Shown piece after piece: positions 1 to 6,021 of a DNA stretch of 9,767 nt; position 1 is the first letter of the stretch; each line of letters opens with the position of its first letter. The stretch is from contig CADCWH010000323.1 in assembly GCA_902806395.1 (NCBI GenBank), positions 1 through 9,767 of the forward strand, in the 5' to 3' direction. This stretch comes from an uncultured Thermomicrobiales bacterium. Lineage in GTDB: Bacteria > Chloroflexota > Chloroflexia > Thermomicrobiales > UBA6265. The notes beneath the pieces are model-generated. The model saw nothing but the letters and a program-made list of their open reading frames with translations, was not told where the DNA came from and made no database searches. The translations under genes and the position numbers were made by a program.

Positions 1-1331
1 TCGATCGCGGACACCTGCTCGAGGATCGGCTCGGCCTCTTCTTCGAGCGTCGTCTTGAGATCCTCGAACGTTGGCTGGACCTCGGCCTGGTTGACGGTCA
101 GCAGTTCGAGACCTTTGCCGATGATCGTGTCGCCTGCTGGGATGAAGCGGCGGGCAGGGTCCTGCGGCTTGGTCGTCGCGAGCTGCTCGACGGCGACCCG
201 GAAGTTCGGGTTCTCTTCGTAGAACGCCTGCATCTCCGGACTCTCGATGGCCGACTTGCGGACCGGCATGTAGCCGGTGTTCTGCGACCAGTAGGTCGTG
301 ATTTCCGGGGAGGTGGCGAACGCGATGTACTTGAACGCCGCCAGTTGCTTCTCGGTGGGGGCGGTGCTCAGGATGCCGATGCCGGCGCCACCGGTCGGGC
401 AACCAGGGTTGATCTCGGCGGGCAGGAACGCGGCCCCGACATCGAACGTCGCCTCCGTCGACAGTCGGCCCAGTTGCCCCGTCGACTGCATCATCGACGC
501 GGTGACTCCGTTGATGAAGTCTGTCGTCCGGTCCGCAGACGACGTAGCCCAGCCCTCGGCGACCGTCGAGCGAAGCCATTCTCCGGCGTTGACCGTGTTG
601 GGCTCGTCGATGAGGATGTTGAACTCGTCATCGGAGTAGGCGCCGTCGAAGGCCCAGGCGGTGCCCTGGAAATACCAGGAGATGTAGTCGGTGGCCGGGG
701 CGTGGAGGAAGCCCCACTGGGAGACATCGCTGCCGCTCTTCTTGACCAGCTTCGGTCCCCACTCGGAGAACTCGGTGTAGGTCTGTGGCCCGCGGTCCTC
801 GAGGCCGGCCTCTGCCCACTTTTCCTTGTTGTAGTAGAACAGCGGGGTCGACCGGGCGACCGACATCCACCATTGCTTGCCCTGTCGCTGTCCCTCGGTG
901 AGGAACGACTCGACGTAGTCGCTGGTGTCGAGCTCCTCACTGGCGATGAAGTCGTCCATCGCGGCGAGGTACTCGTTCGCGTAGAACCGGAACCAGTTTG
1001 CCTCTGACAGGACGGACATGTCCGGAGCCTGACGGGCCTGGAGGGCGGCGACGATCTTTTGGGCCGTCTCTTCGTAGGTGCCCTGGAACTGGTGCTCGAT
1101 GACGACATCCTGCTGCGACTCGTTGAATCGCCGGATGACTTCCTGCTCGATCTCCCCGTTCTTGCCACCGAACGAGCTCCAGAACACCACGTTGACCTGG
1201 GAACCCGTCTGCTTGATGACCGCCGGAGCGGGGAACGCCTGACTCCGCTTGGAGACGCCGAGTGCGGCCGCGCCGGCCGCAACTCCAGCGGCACCCTTGA
1301 TCAGCGACCGTCGACTAACGTGATTGGTCAT
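1..1331 (-). CDS. ugpB: UgpB-like ABC transporter extracellular solute-binding protein, Tat signal (3' end cut by window edge)
   Basis: This is the substrate-capturing subunit of the importer encoded by the two upstream permease genes. Frame is open from ATG at 1331 to base 1 (443 codons visible); family members are about 430-450 residues, so only a short C-terminus should be missing. Residues 7-12 (RRSLIK) followed by an Ala/Gly-rich hydrophobic stretch (13-26) form a twin-arginine signal, suggesting export in folded form; I see no lipobox cysteine. Mature region begins about residue 45 with a VVFWSSFGG strand typical of family 1 binding proteins. Positions resembling the glycerol-3-phosphate contacts of E. 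coli UgpB are present: Tyr86 in GTYEE, Glu110 in LSEAN, Ser161 in STPLFYYNK, Ser283 in STGQL, Gly314-Gly315 in TGGAG, Tyr354 in NTGYMPV and Arg394/395. This alignment is from memory. SD-like AGGAGG lies 11 nt before the ATG. Specificity could instead be another polyol phosphate or a sugar; the ABC-importer role is near certain. Confidence 0.9.
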   Translation of the reverse strand, partial: MTNHVSRRSLIKGAAGVAAGAAALGVSKRSQAFPAPAVIKQTGSQVNVVFWSSFGGKNGEIEQEVIRRFNESQQDVVIEHQFQGTYEETAQKIVAALQARQAPDMSVLSEANWFRFYANEYLAAMDDFIASEELDTSDYVESFLTEGQRQGKQWWMSVARSTPLFYYNKEKWAEAGLEDRGPQTYTEFSEWGPKLVKKSGSDVSQWGFLHAPATDYISWYFQGTAWAFDGAYSDDEFNILIDEPNTVNAGEWLRSTVAEGWATSSADRTTDFINGVTASMMQSTGQLGRLSTEATFDVGAAFLPAEINPGCPTGGAGIGILSTAPTEKQLAAFKYIAFATSPEITTYWSQNTGYMPVRKSAIESPEMQAFYEENPNFRVAVEQLATTKPQDPARRFIPAGDTIIGKGLELLTVNQAEVQPTFEDLKTTLEEEAEPILEQVSAI

Positions 1332-1498
1332 GATGCGGTGATCCTCCTCGATCAGACCGTTAGGACCGGGGTGCCGACCTGGCGCCCCGATGCGTCCCGA
1401 GAGCGATCGGAATCGGTATCCCGATACCTGCCCACCTGGGGCCACAGTGTCGGAGAAGATGACGATCTTGTCCACCATCGTGTGCGTGGTTCACCGGT
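1332..1498 (-). promoter_or_regulatory. Gap between permease and binding-protein genes, with an operator-like palindrome at 1415-1428
   Basis: These 167 nt separate the ugpE-like stop from the ugpB-like start, whereas the two permeases overlap. The centre holds a perfect inverted repeat, GGTATC-CC-GATACC (1415-1428). It overlaps a second one, ATCGG-TATC-CCGAT (1412-1425). The binding-protein ribosome site (AGGAGG) lies at the left end of the gap. No convincing -35/-10 pair was found. The palindrome could be a repressor operator (LacI- or GntR-type regulators are common beside such operons) or a small RNA hairpin that changes the ratio of binding protein to permease. Function is inferred from symmetry and location only. 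Confidence 0.35.
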
Positions 1499-2365
1499 TT
1501 AGCCCTTGGTGGCCCCCGCCGTGAGCCCCTCGATGATGAAGCGCTGCACGAACATGAAGATGACCAGCAAGGGCGCGATGACGAACAGGGTCGCGGCCAT
1601 GACCACCCCCCAGTCGGTGTTCCCTTCCTGGTCGTAGAAGCTCGAGATGCCGACGGTCAGCGTGCGCATGCTCTCGGTCTGGGTGATGACCAGTGGCCAC
1701 AGGTAGTCGTTCCACTTGGCGACCACCGAGATGAGCCCGAAGGTGACGATGACCGGGCGCGCCATCGGGAGCACGACGTCCCAGAGGGTTCGGAGGTGTC
1801 CGGCACCGTCCACCTTCGCGGCGTCGAGCACTTCCCTGGGCAGTCCCAGGAAGCTCTGGCGCATGAGGAACGTGCCGAATGCCACCGACGCACCGGGCAG
1901 GATGATGGCCTGGTAGGTGTTGATCCAGCTCTCACCGATCAGGTCGTACACCGTCGAGCCGAAGAAGACGTAGTTGGGCAGGACCGTCACTTGGGCCGGG
2001 ATCATCAGCGCCGCCAACAAGATGGCGAAGACCACGTTCTTGAGGGGAAACCTGAGGTAGGCGAGCGCGTAGGCCCCGAGCGTCGCGTTGATGACCTCGA
2101 GCGCTGAACCGCCGAGGGTCGTGATGATGCTGTTCAGGTAGAAGCGATCGAAGGGAGCCGCCTCCCACGCGTCCCTGAAGTTGCTCCAGCGTGGGTTGCG
2201 CGGGATCCAATCGGGTGGGAACGTGTAGATCTCTTGGCTGGTCTTGAGCGAAGCCGAGATCATCCACCAGACCGGCAGACCGATGACGAGGACGATGATC
2301 GCCATCGCCAGATATCCGAGAGCCCGGGTCAAACGCCGCTGGTCCCGGATCGAGAGACTACCCAT
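1499..2365 (-). CDS. ugpE: UgpE/MalG-like ABC transporter permease
   Basis: Second inner-membrane permease subunit of the importer; in this family it pairs with the UgpA/MalF subunit to form the channel. The 288-residue length is typical. Hydrophobic segments lie near residues 15-38, 77-103, 109-130, 148-170, 203-226 and 252-275. The EAA loop that contacts the ATPase is clear at 178-202 (EVLDAAKVDGAG through VVLPMARP). Further Ugp-type marks are MIPAQVTVLP (121-130), KWNDYLWPL (217-225) and a C-terminal GLTAGATKG. The ATG lies inside the last codons of the upstream permease (8-nt overlap, ATGGGTAG). Its own ribosome site is weak (GGCGGGTG), so translational coupling is likely. MalG-type permeases of sugar importers look similar, so glycerol-3-phosphate specificity is tentative. 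Confidence 0.92.
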   Translation of the reverse strand: MGSLSIRDQRRLTRALGYLAMAIIVLVIGLPVWWMISASLKTSQEIYTFPPDWIPRNPRWSNFRDAWEAAPFDRFYLNSIITTLGGSALEVINATLGAYALAYLRFPLKNVVFAILLAALMIPAQVTVLPNYVFFGSTVYDLIGESWINTYQAIILPGASVAFGTFLMRQSFLGLPREVLDAAKVDGAGHLRTLWDVVLPMARPVIVTFGLISVVAKWNDYLWPLVITQTESMRTLTVGISSFYDQEGNTDWGVVMAATLFVIAPLLVIFMFVQRFIIEGLTAGATKG

Positions 2366-3314
2366 AGTGCACCCGCCGTTCGGTGAATCGCAGTTGGACC
2401 AGCGTGATGATCATCATCAGGGCGAAGAGGACGAGCGCGGCGGCAGCCGACCGCCCGGCGTTGAGGGCCACGAACCCCTGTTCATAGATGTAGTAGATGA
2501 GGGTGTTCGTAGAGTCGACCGGTCCTCCCTGCGTCATCACCCGGATGATGTCGAAGGCCTGGAACGTGTTCAGGATCGAGGTGATGAGGAGAAAGAAGGT
2601 GATCGGCGAGAGCATCGGCAGGGTGACCGAGCGGAAGCGCCACCAGACGTTCGCGCCATCGACCCGGGCCGCATCGTAGAGGTCCCGCGGGATGGCCTGG
2701 AGCCCAGCCAGGAAGATCACGGCGGCGAAGCCCATGTTCTTCCAGACGTAGACGATGATGATCGCCGGCATGGACCATTCGGGGCGGTTGAGCCAGTCCG
2801 GGGACGAGAGGTTCGCCCAGCCAAGCACTTGGGCCATCAGCCCGTATCGCGGGTCGAAGATATACGACCAGACGATGCCGATCGCCGCGCCGGAGAGGAG
2901 CGTGGGCGCGAACACCACCGCCCGAGCGCCATCGCGGAACTTGAGTGGCTGGTTCAGCAACAGCGCGACGGCCAACCCGATCACGAGGGAGAGACCGACG
3001 GCCGCCACGGTGAAATACAGCGTGTTGAGTAAGACCTTGTGGAACGTGCCGTTCTCGAGCAGATAGCGATAGTTCGCCGAACCGACACTCCGCCGGACGG
3101 GCGAGATCATGTCCCAGCGCTGCGTGCTCAGGCGAACATTCTCGATCATCGGCCAGAAGGTGAAGAGCGAGAACAGCACGATGTTCGGGAGCATGAACAG
3201 GATGAAGAGGATCCATTCTTTCCCGGCATCGAAGCGGAAGCGCCGGGACGAACGCTCCACGACCTGTTGGCTGCCCAGGGGTCGTGCGGCCGTCTCATGT
3301 GCGGTACTAGCCAT
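2358..3314 (-). CDS. ugpA: UgpA/MalF-like ABC transporter permease
   Basis: First inner-membrane permease subunit of the importer. From ATG at 3314 it has 318 residues. This start was chosen because GAGGA sits 6 nt upstream. The open frame runs on to 3395, but that extension is Arg/Pro-rich, has no ribosome site and would take in the predicted transcription start and the -10 box at its far edge. Hydrophobic segments lie near 33-55, 97-121, 133-153, 183-204, 236-256 and 287-308. The EAA loop is at 211-233 (DLYDAARVDGANVWWRF, then VTLP). A Ugp/MalF-type motif follows (FQAFDIIRVMTQGGP, 251-265). The cytoplasmic N-terminus (1-32) is polar. This is the first gene of the minus-strand operon with ugpE- and ugpB-like genes. 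No ATPase is encoded here: it may lie left of the window or be a shared UgpC/MsiK-type ATPase. Confidence 0.92.
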   Translation of the reverse strand: MASTAHETAARPLGSQQVVERSSRRFRFDAGKEWILFILFMLPNIVLFSLFTFWPMIENVRLSTQRWDMISPVRRSVGSANYRYLLENGTFHKVLLNTLYFTVAAVGLSLVIGLAVALLLNQPLKFRDGARAVVFAPTLLSGAAIGIVWSYIFDPRYGLMAQVLGWANLSSPDWLNRPEWSMPAIIIVYVWKNMGFAAVIFLAGLQAIPRDLYDAARVDGANVWWRFRSVTLPMLSPITFFLLITSILNTFQAFDIIRVMTQGGPVDSTNTLIYYIYEQGFVALNAGRSAAAALVLFALMMIITLVQLRFTERRVHYG

Positions 3315-3353
3315 GAGTTGTCCTCGCCGGGGTCGTGCCGGTGATCGGGAACC

Positions 3354-3365
3354 GTGACTCGTCAC
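3354..3365. promoter_or_regulatory. Operator-like palindrome in the ugp-type operon leader
   Basis: A 12-bp inverted repeat, GTGAC-TC-GTCAC, lies 26-37 nt downstream of the predicted -10 box and about 40 nt before the first permease start. A protein bound there would block early elongation, so it is a candidate repressor site. The identity of any regulator is unknown, and a 5+5 bp repeat can arise by chance in GC-rich DNA. Confidence 0.35.
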
Positions 3366-3390
3366 ACGCGTGGCGCGCCGCGGCCGGACG

Positions 3391-3420
3391 ATCATATGCC
3401 CACGCTCCGATTCTCGTCAA
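3391..3420 (-). promoter_or_regulatory. Sigma70-type promoter of the ugp-type operon
   Basis: On the minus strand, TTGACG (3420-3415) and TATGAT (3396-3391) are separated by 18 nt. They match the TTGACA and TATAAT consensus at five of six positions each. Transcription would begin near 3384, giving a leader of about 70 nt before the ATG at 3314. An 8-bp palindrome, ACGTACGT (3423-3430), abuts the -35 box upstream and could be an activator site. This is the strongest promoter-like match I found in the window. Confidence 0.65.
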
Positions 3421-3772
3421 CAACGTACGTGCACCGGCAACGGCAGTTCCCGCGACGACCGTGAGCTACGCCCGGATTCGTGGACAGGTGGTCTCGTCGC
3501 ACCATCGGATGGTTCACCTAGGCACGAGCCAGTACGCGCTTGCTCGACACCCCGTGCCTTCGCCTTCAGACGGTACGGCACCCGACGCGGCCGCTGGGGG
3601 ATGCTGGCGGCTGGCAGTGCCTTGCCGGCGGTGGCCGGGGCGGATCCGCGAGACGGGCACCAGGTCGCGCCCGCCGTGCTGGCCAGCCGCGGCACATCGG
3701 TGGCGGCGACTGCCGGAGACGCTCCCGCCTGGAATGAGACGTCCTGTCCCCGTCAGGGAGCTGAGGATTCAC
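3421..3772. other. Non-coding stretch between mgtC-like stop and ugp-type promoter
   Basis: About 350 nt with no gene I can support. Short frames on both strands have atypical codon use, no ribosome sites and Arg/Ser/Pro-rich translations. One notable element is the inverted repeat ACCATC-G-GATGGT (3501-3513). It is flanked at unequal distances by AGGTG (3486-3490) and CACCT (3515-3519). No T-rich terminator was seen after the mgtC-like stop at 3773. The stretch may simply hold upstream regulatory sites for the ugp-type operon. Confidence 0.4.
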
Positions 3773-4582
3773 CTATTTATCGTTGTCATCGTCCGATTCC
3801 GCGTCTTCGGCTTCCGGAAAGTCGTTCAGGCGCTCCCGGCTCTGCACGAGAGAGGAACTTCGCTGATACGTGATCCGGCGAATCGTCGCCGAACCTCGCA
3901 GCGTGGTGATGAGTTCCAGAATATCCTTCTGCTGATCCGCCATCAGGGTCAACTCCACCAGGTCTCGACTGCTGGCCGGAGATTGGTCGAACTGGAGCGA
4001 GCGGAGGCGAATCGTCGTGCCCTGAAGGGCGGATTGCACTTCCCCGAGAAGATCTGCCCCGTGGACGGCCTCGACCACGACCCGATGCTGGCGGGCGTGC
4101 CGCGCGAAGAACCGTCGCTCGATCGGCTTGAGACCAGCTTGGATGAACAGCATGAACCCGGTGCCGACGATCGCCGCCACATAGAGCCCACCCCCGGCGG
4201 CGAGGCCGATCCCCGCGACCGACCAGACCGTGGCCGCCGTCGTGAGACCACGGACCGTGTTCTCCCTGAAGATGATGACCCCGGCACCAAGGAATCCGAT
4301 CCCGCTGATCACCTGGGCGGCGACTCGGCTCGGGTCGAGGTCCACCTCGACGCCGTTCACCGTGCTCGGGAATCCGTACGTCGATACCACCATGATCAGC
4401 GCGGACGCGACAGACACCAAGGCATGTGTCCGGAGACCCGCCGCGCGCTCCAATCGCTCACGCTCGAGGCCCACGGCCCCACCGAGGATGGTGGCTAACC
4501 CTAACCGGAGGACGAGATCCCAAAACTCCAGACTTCCCATATCGAACTGATTCAACTGCATGTCGAGGATCGGTATTCGCAT
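3773..4582 (-). CDS. MgtC/SapB-family inner-membrane protein
   Basis: Member of the MgtC family, which in other bacteria is linked to growth at low magnesium and to virulence or acid tolerance; the biochemical role is debated. ATG at 4582 gives 269 residues and is preceded by a purine-rich GGAGGGGG about 11 nt upstream. The frame stays open to 4807, but that extension is Arg-rich and crosses the predicted promoter. Family signatures: GGAVGLERER (34-43), AAGLRTHALV (47-56), DPSRVAAQVISGIGFLGAGV (83-102), VRGLTTAATVW (110-120) and AGIGLAAG (123-130). Four hydrophobic segments lie between about 20 and 150. A soluble C-terminal domain (about 165-240) matches the position of the ACT-like domain of longer MgtC proteins. 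The protein ends in a very acidic tail (EAEDAESDDDNDK, 257-269). It is divergent from the HAD-IIA gene, with a structured leader upstream. Confidence 0.9.
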   Translation of the reverse strand: MRIPILDMQLNQFDMGSLEFWDLVLRLGLATILGGAVGLERERLERAAGLRTHALVSVASALIMVVSTYGFPSTVNGVEVDLDPSRVAAQVISGIGFLGAGVIIFRENTVRGLTTAATVWSVAGIGLAAGGGLYVAAIVGTGFMLFIQAGLKPIERRFFARHARQHRVVVEAVHGADLLGEVQSALQGTTIRLRSLQFDQSPASSRDLVELTLMADQQKDILELITTLRGSATIRRITYQRSSSLVQSRERLNDFPEAEDAESDDDNDK

Positions 4583-4619
4583 ACGAACGTGTTCCCCCTC
4601 CTTTTCTCCCCAGTCGTCC

Positions 4620-4632
4620 TCGGGACTCCCGA
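4620..4632. promoter_or_regulatory. Palindrome in the mgtC-like leader (proximal)
   Basis: Perfect inverted repeat TCGGGA-C-TCCCGA, 37 nt upstream of the mgtC-like start codon and just before its ribosome site. It may be an operator half-pair or a small leader hairpin. Assigned from symmetry alone. Confidence 0.3.
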
Positions 4633-4658
4633 CGATCGTTCCGGCACATCGTGGCGCG

Positions 4659-4683
4659 GGGTTTCGGTGATCGGCCGAAACCC
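4659..4683. promoter_or_regulatory. Strong 9-bp hairpin / inverted repeat in the mgtC-like leader
   Basis: GGGTTTCGG (4659-4667) and CCGAAACCC (4675-4683) are perfect complements around a 7-nt loop. It is the longest perfect stem I found in the non-coding DNA. On the minus strand it would sit in the 5' leader of the mgtC-like mRNA, about 75 nt before the start codon. No T-run follows on either strand, so it is not a classical intrinsic terminator. It could act as leader RNA structure or as a dyad DNA operator shared by the divergent genes. Confidence 0.45.
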
Positions 4684-4708
4684 TTCGGCACGGGATGGCA
4701 CGTTGGTC

Positions 4709-4720
4709 TCCAGATCTGGA
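4709..4720. promoter_or_regulatory. 12-bp perfect palindrome beside the divergent -10 boxes
   Basis: TCCAGATCTGGA is self-complementary and ends 10 nt from the back-to-back -10-like hexamers at 4730-4736. Its place relative to both predicted starts fits an operator controlling the mgtC-like gene, the HAD-IIA gene, or both. No regulator is identified. Confidence 0.35.
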
Positions 4721-4729
4721 TGTTAACGA

Positions 4730-4736
4730 GTATAAA
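4730..4736. promoter_or_regulatory. Overlapping divergent -10-like hexamers
   Basis: The short AT-rich patch AGTATAAA reads TATACT (4735-4730) on the minus strand, towards the mgtC-like gene, and TATAAA (4731-4736) on the plus strand, towards the HAD-IIA gene. Implied leaders are about 140 nt and about 48 nt. No good -35 box is found at 16-19 nt for either direction, so these may be activator-dependent or use another sigma factor. They stand out mainly because the surrounding DNA is GC-rich. Confidence 0.3.
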
Positions 4737-4790
4737 CGCCTTTCAGGTCTGACTGGACGCCGACGCCGACGCCGATGATCGTCGTACCGT

Positions 4791-5705
4791 ATGTCCGTGG
4801 CGCCCAACGGCGACCCGCACGAGAAGGGGCATGCCTCCGTGGTCTTCGAGCGTTCACCGGAGACGTCCTCGCCAGCCGGAGGCCCCGACCGGCTCTTCGC
4901 CGGCTACATCTTCGACCTCGACGGGACCGTCTACCTCGGCGATCAGCTCCTGCCCGGCTCCCGACGCCTGTTCGAAAGACTCTCCTCGCTCGGCCGCGAG
5001 GTCCTCTTCCTCTCCAATAATCCGACCCGCTCTCCAGAGGACTATGCCGCCAAGTTGACGCGGCTCGGGATCCCGACATCGGCCGAGCAGGTGCTGAACA
5101 CCGTCACGACGATGACGAGTTGGCTGGTGCGCCACCATCCCGACGCCACCGTGTTCCCGATCAGTGAAGAACCGCTCAAGCGGTCCCTGGCGACCGCCGG
5201 CATCCGGATGTCGGAGGACCCGACCCAGATCGACTTCGTCATCGCCAGTTACGACCGAGCCTTCGATTACCGCAAGCTGCAGATCGCGTTCGACGCTATT
5301 CGGACCCACGGTCGGGCCCGGCTCATCACCACCAACCCCGACCGATTTTGCCCGCTGCCCGGGGGGCAGGGAGAACCGGACTCGGCGGCCATCATCGGGG
5401 CGGTCGAAGGCTGCACCGGGGTGCGCTGCGAGCAAAATACCGGCAAACCCGACCCCTATATGCTCGACGCGGCACTCGAGCGCCTTGGCCTGACCGTCGC
5501 CGAATGCGTCATGGTCGGAGACCGGCTAGGCACCGACATCCGGATGGCCATCGACGGCGGCATGCGTTCGGCCCTCGTCCTCACCGGCGACACGACCTTG
5601 GAGACGCTGCAGGCCTCCCCTCCCGACGACCACCCGACCTGGGTCATCGAGCGAATCGACCATGTGCTGCCGCTGGTGATCCGGACCGGTGGTGACGACG
5701 CCTAG
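4791..5705 (+). CDS. HAD superfamily subclass IIA phosphatase (NagD/AraL/PGP type)
   Basis: Cytosolic Mg-dependent phosphatase; family members hydrolyse small phosphate esters such as glycerol phosphate, phosphoglycolate, sugar or nucleoside monophosphates. From ATG at 4791 it has 304 residues. Motif I is FDLDGTVYLGD (41-51) with nucleophile Asp42 and acid/base Asp44. Motif II is LSNNPT (74-79). The C2A cap runs about 95-205 with VIASYDR (150-156) and TTNPD (180-184). Motif III Lys219 is in GKPDPYML, and motif IV is MVGDRLGTDI (241-250). All catalytic residues are present. The first 35 residues are hydrophilic and unlike the family; no ribosome site precedes the ATG. A GTG at 4839 with AGAAGGGG upstream is a credible alternative start (288 residues). 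The gene diverges from mgtC-like and stands alone on the plus strand. Substrate cannot be read from sequence; the nearby ugp-type importer makes glycerol-3-phosphate one testable candidate. Confidence 0.92.
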   Translation: MSVAPNGDPHEKGHASVVFERSPETSSPAGGPDRLFAGYIFDLDGTVYLGDQLLPGSRRLFERLSSLGREVLFLSNNPTRSPEDYAAKLTRLGIPTSAEQVLNTVTTMTSWLVRHHPDATVFPISEEPLKRSLATAGIRMSEDPTQIDFVIASYDRAFDYRKLQIAFDAIRTHGRARLITTNPDRFCPLPGGQGEPDSAAIIGAVEGCTGVRCEQNTGKPDPYMLDAALERLGLTVAECVMVGDRLGTDIRMAIDGGMRSALVLTGDTTLETLQASPPDDHPTWVIERIDHVLPLVIRTGGDDA

Positions 5706-5706
5706 G

Positions 5707-5745
5707 TCGGCGGGGACGCCCGAGAACTGGCGACCGAGCCGCCGA
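5707..5745 (+). terminator. Terminator-like GC-rich hairpin after the HAD-IIA gene
   Basis: Directly after the TAG stop, TCGGCGG (5707-5713) pairs with CCGCCGA (5739-5745). An inner CGCC/GGCG pair (5717-5720 and 5729-5732) extends the stem. The following bases (agctctccttcgt) are only mildly T-rich, so termination strength is uncertain. Confidence 0.4.
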
Positions 5746-5985
5746 AGCTCTCCTTCGTATCCAACGGGTCTACTCCGGCCCCGTCAGATCAGAGACGAGG
5801 CCGAGACGGGGAACCATGTTCGTCCGTTGATGTGAGTTCCCGCTGCCGGCCCGCGCGATCAACAGTTCGCAGGTCAGCGATGCGCCACGGATTGTCGTGC
5901 CGGTCGGTGATTGGCGCCCCGTACGGTGCTCTTCCTCGACCCCGATCGTGCCGAGGCCGTCACGACCAGCCCAGCTATGTGATGT
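5746..5985. other. Non-coding DNA between converging HAD-IIA and tsaE genes
   Basis: No gene is supported here. An inverted repeat, CCCCGTC (5779-5785) and GACGGGG (5805-5811), encloses a 19-nt loop. The 10-mer GTCAGATCAG at 5783-5792 recurs in the same orientation at 6008-6017, near the far end of the gap. An open frame on the minus strand (GTG at 6021 to 5770, 83 codons) overlaps the tsaE stop and has a fair ribosome site (GAGAGGG). Its codon use and composition are not gene-like, and its product resembles nothing I know. Confidence 0.4.
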
Positions 5986-6021
5986 GTGACTGGCGCGGGC
6001 CCTGCGTGTCAGATCAGTCAC
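5986..6021 (-). terminator. Terminator-like inverted repeat spanning the tsaE stop
   Basis: GTGACTG (5986-5992) and CAGTCAC (6015-6021) are perfect complements. The right arm includes the tsaE stop codon (TGA at 6016-6014). The loop contains a GC-rich inner stem around GGGCCC. No T-run follows on the minus strand. It may end or stabilise the tsaE transcript. Confidence 0.35.

Noticed and set aside
491..1294. 267-codon minus-strand frame in the binding-protein region
   Set aside because: It lies on the same strand as the ugpB-like gene but in another frame, and is Ser/Arg/Thr/Pro-rich. The true frame has a Tat signal and UgpB motifs and runs off the left edge.
2244..3032. 262-codon plus-strand open frame
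   Set aside because: Antisense to the ugpA-like and ugpE-like permeases. Its Asp/Arg/His/Glu-rich low-complexity translation is the usual shadow of a GC-rich gene; no ribosome site or family similarity.
3740..3765. Possible terminator after the mgtC-like stop (CCTG/CAGG stem)
   Set aside because: Only about 4 bp of stem and no T-run. Not enough to annotate.
3370..3873. 167-codon plus-strand frame with a short Ala/Gly-rich hydrophobic patch, considered as a secreted protein
   Set aside because: The hydrophobic patch is internal, codon use in the first half is unlike the neighbours, there is no ribosome site, and the end runs antisense into the mgtC-like gene.
3335..4498. 387-codon plus-strand open frame
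   Set aside because: Mostly antisense to the mgtC-like gene, which has clear family motifs. The unopposed part (3421-3772) shows mixed codon use and no recognisable domain.
4756..4773. Three tandem GACGCC hexamers before the HAD-IIA start
   Set aside because: A very short repeat in GC-rich DNA, with no sign of function beyond possible replication slippage.
5770..6021. 83-codon minus-strand frame starting at a GTG that overlaps the tsaE stop, with a fair ribosome site
   Set aside because: Third-position GC is visibly lower than in neighbouring genes, the translation is not protein-like, and no homology is recognised. Kept as a remark only.
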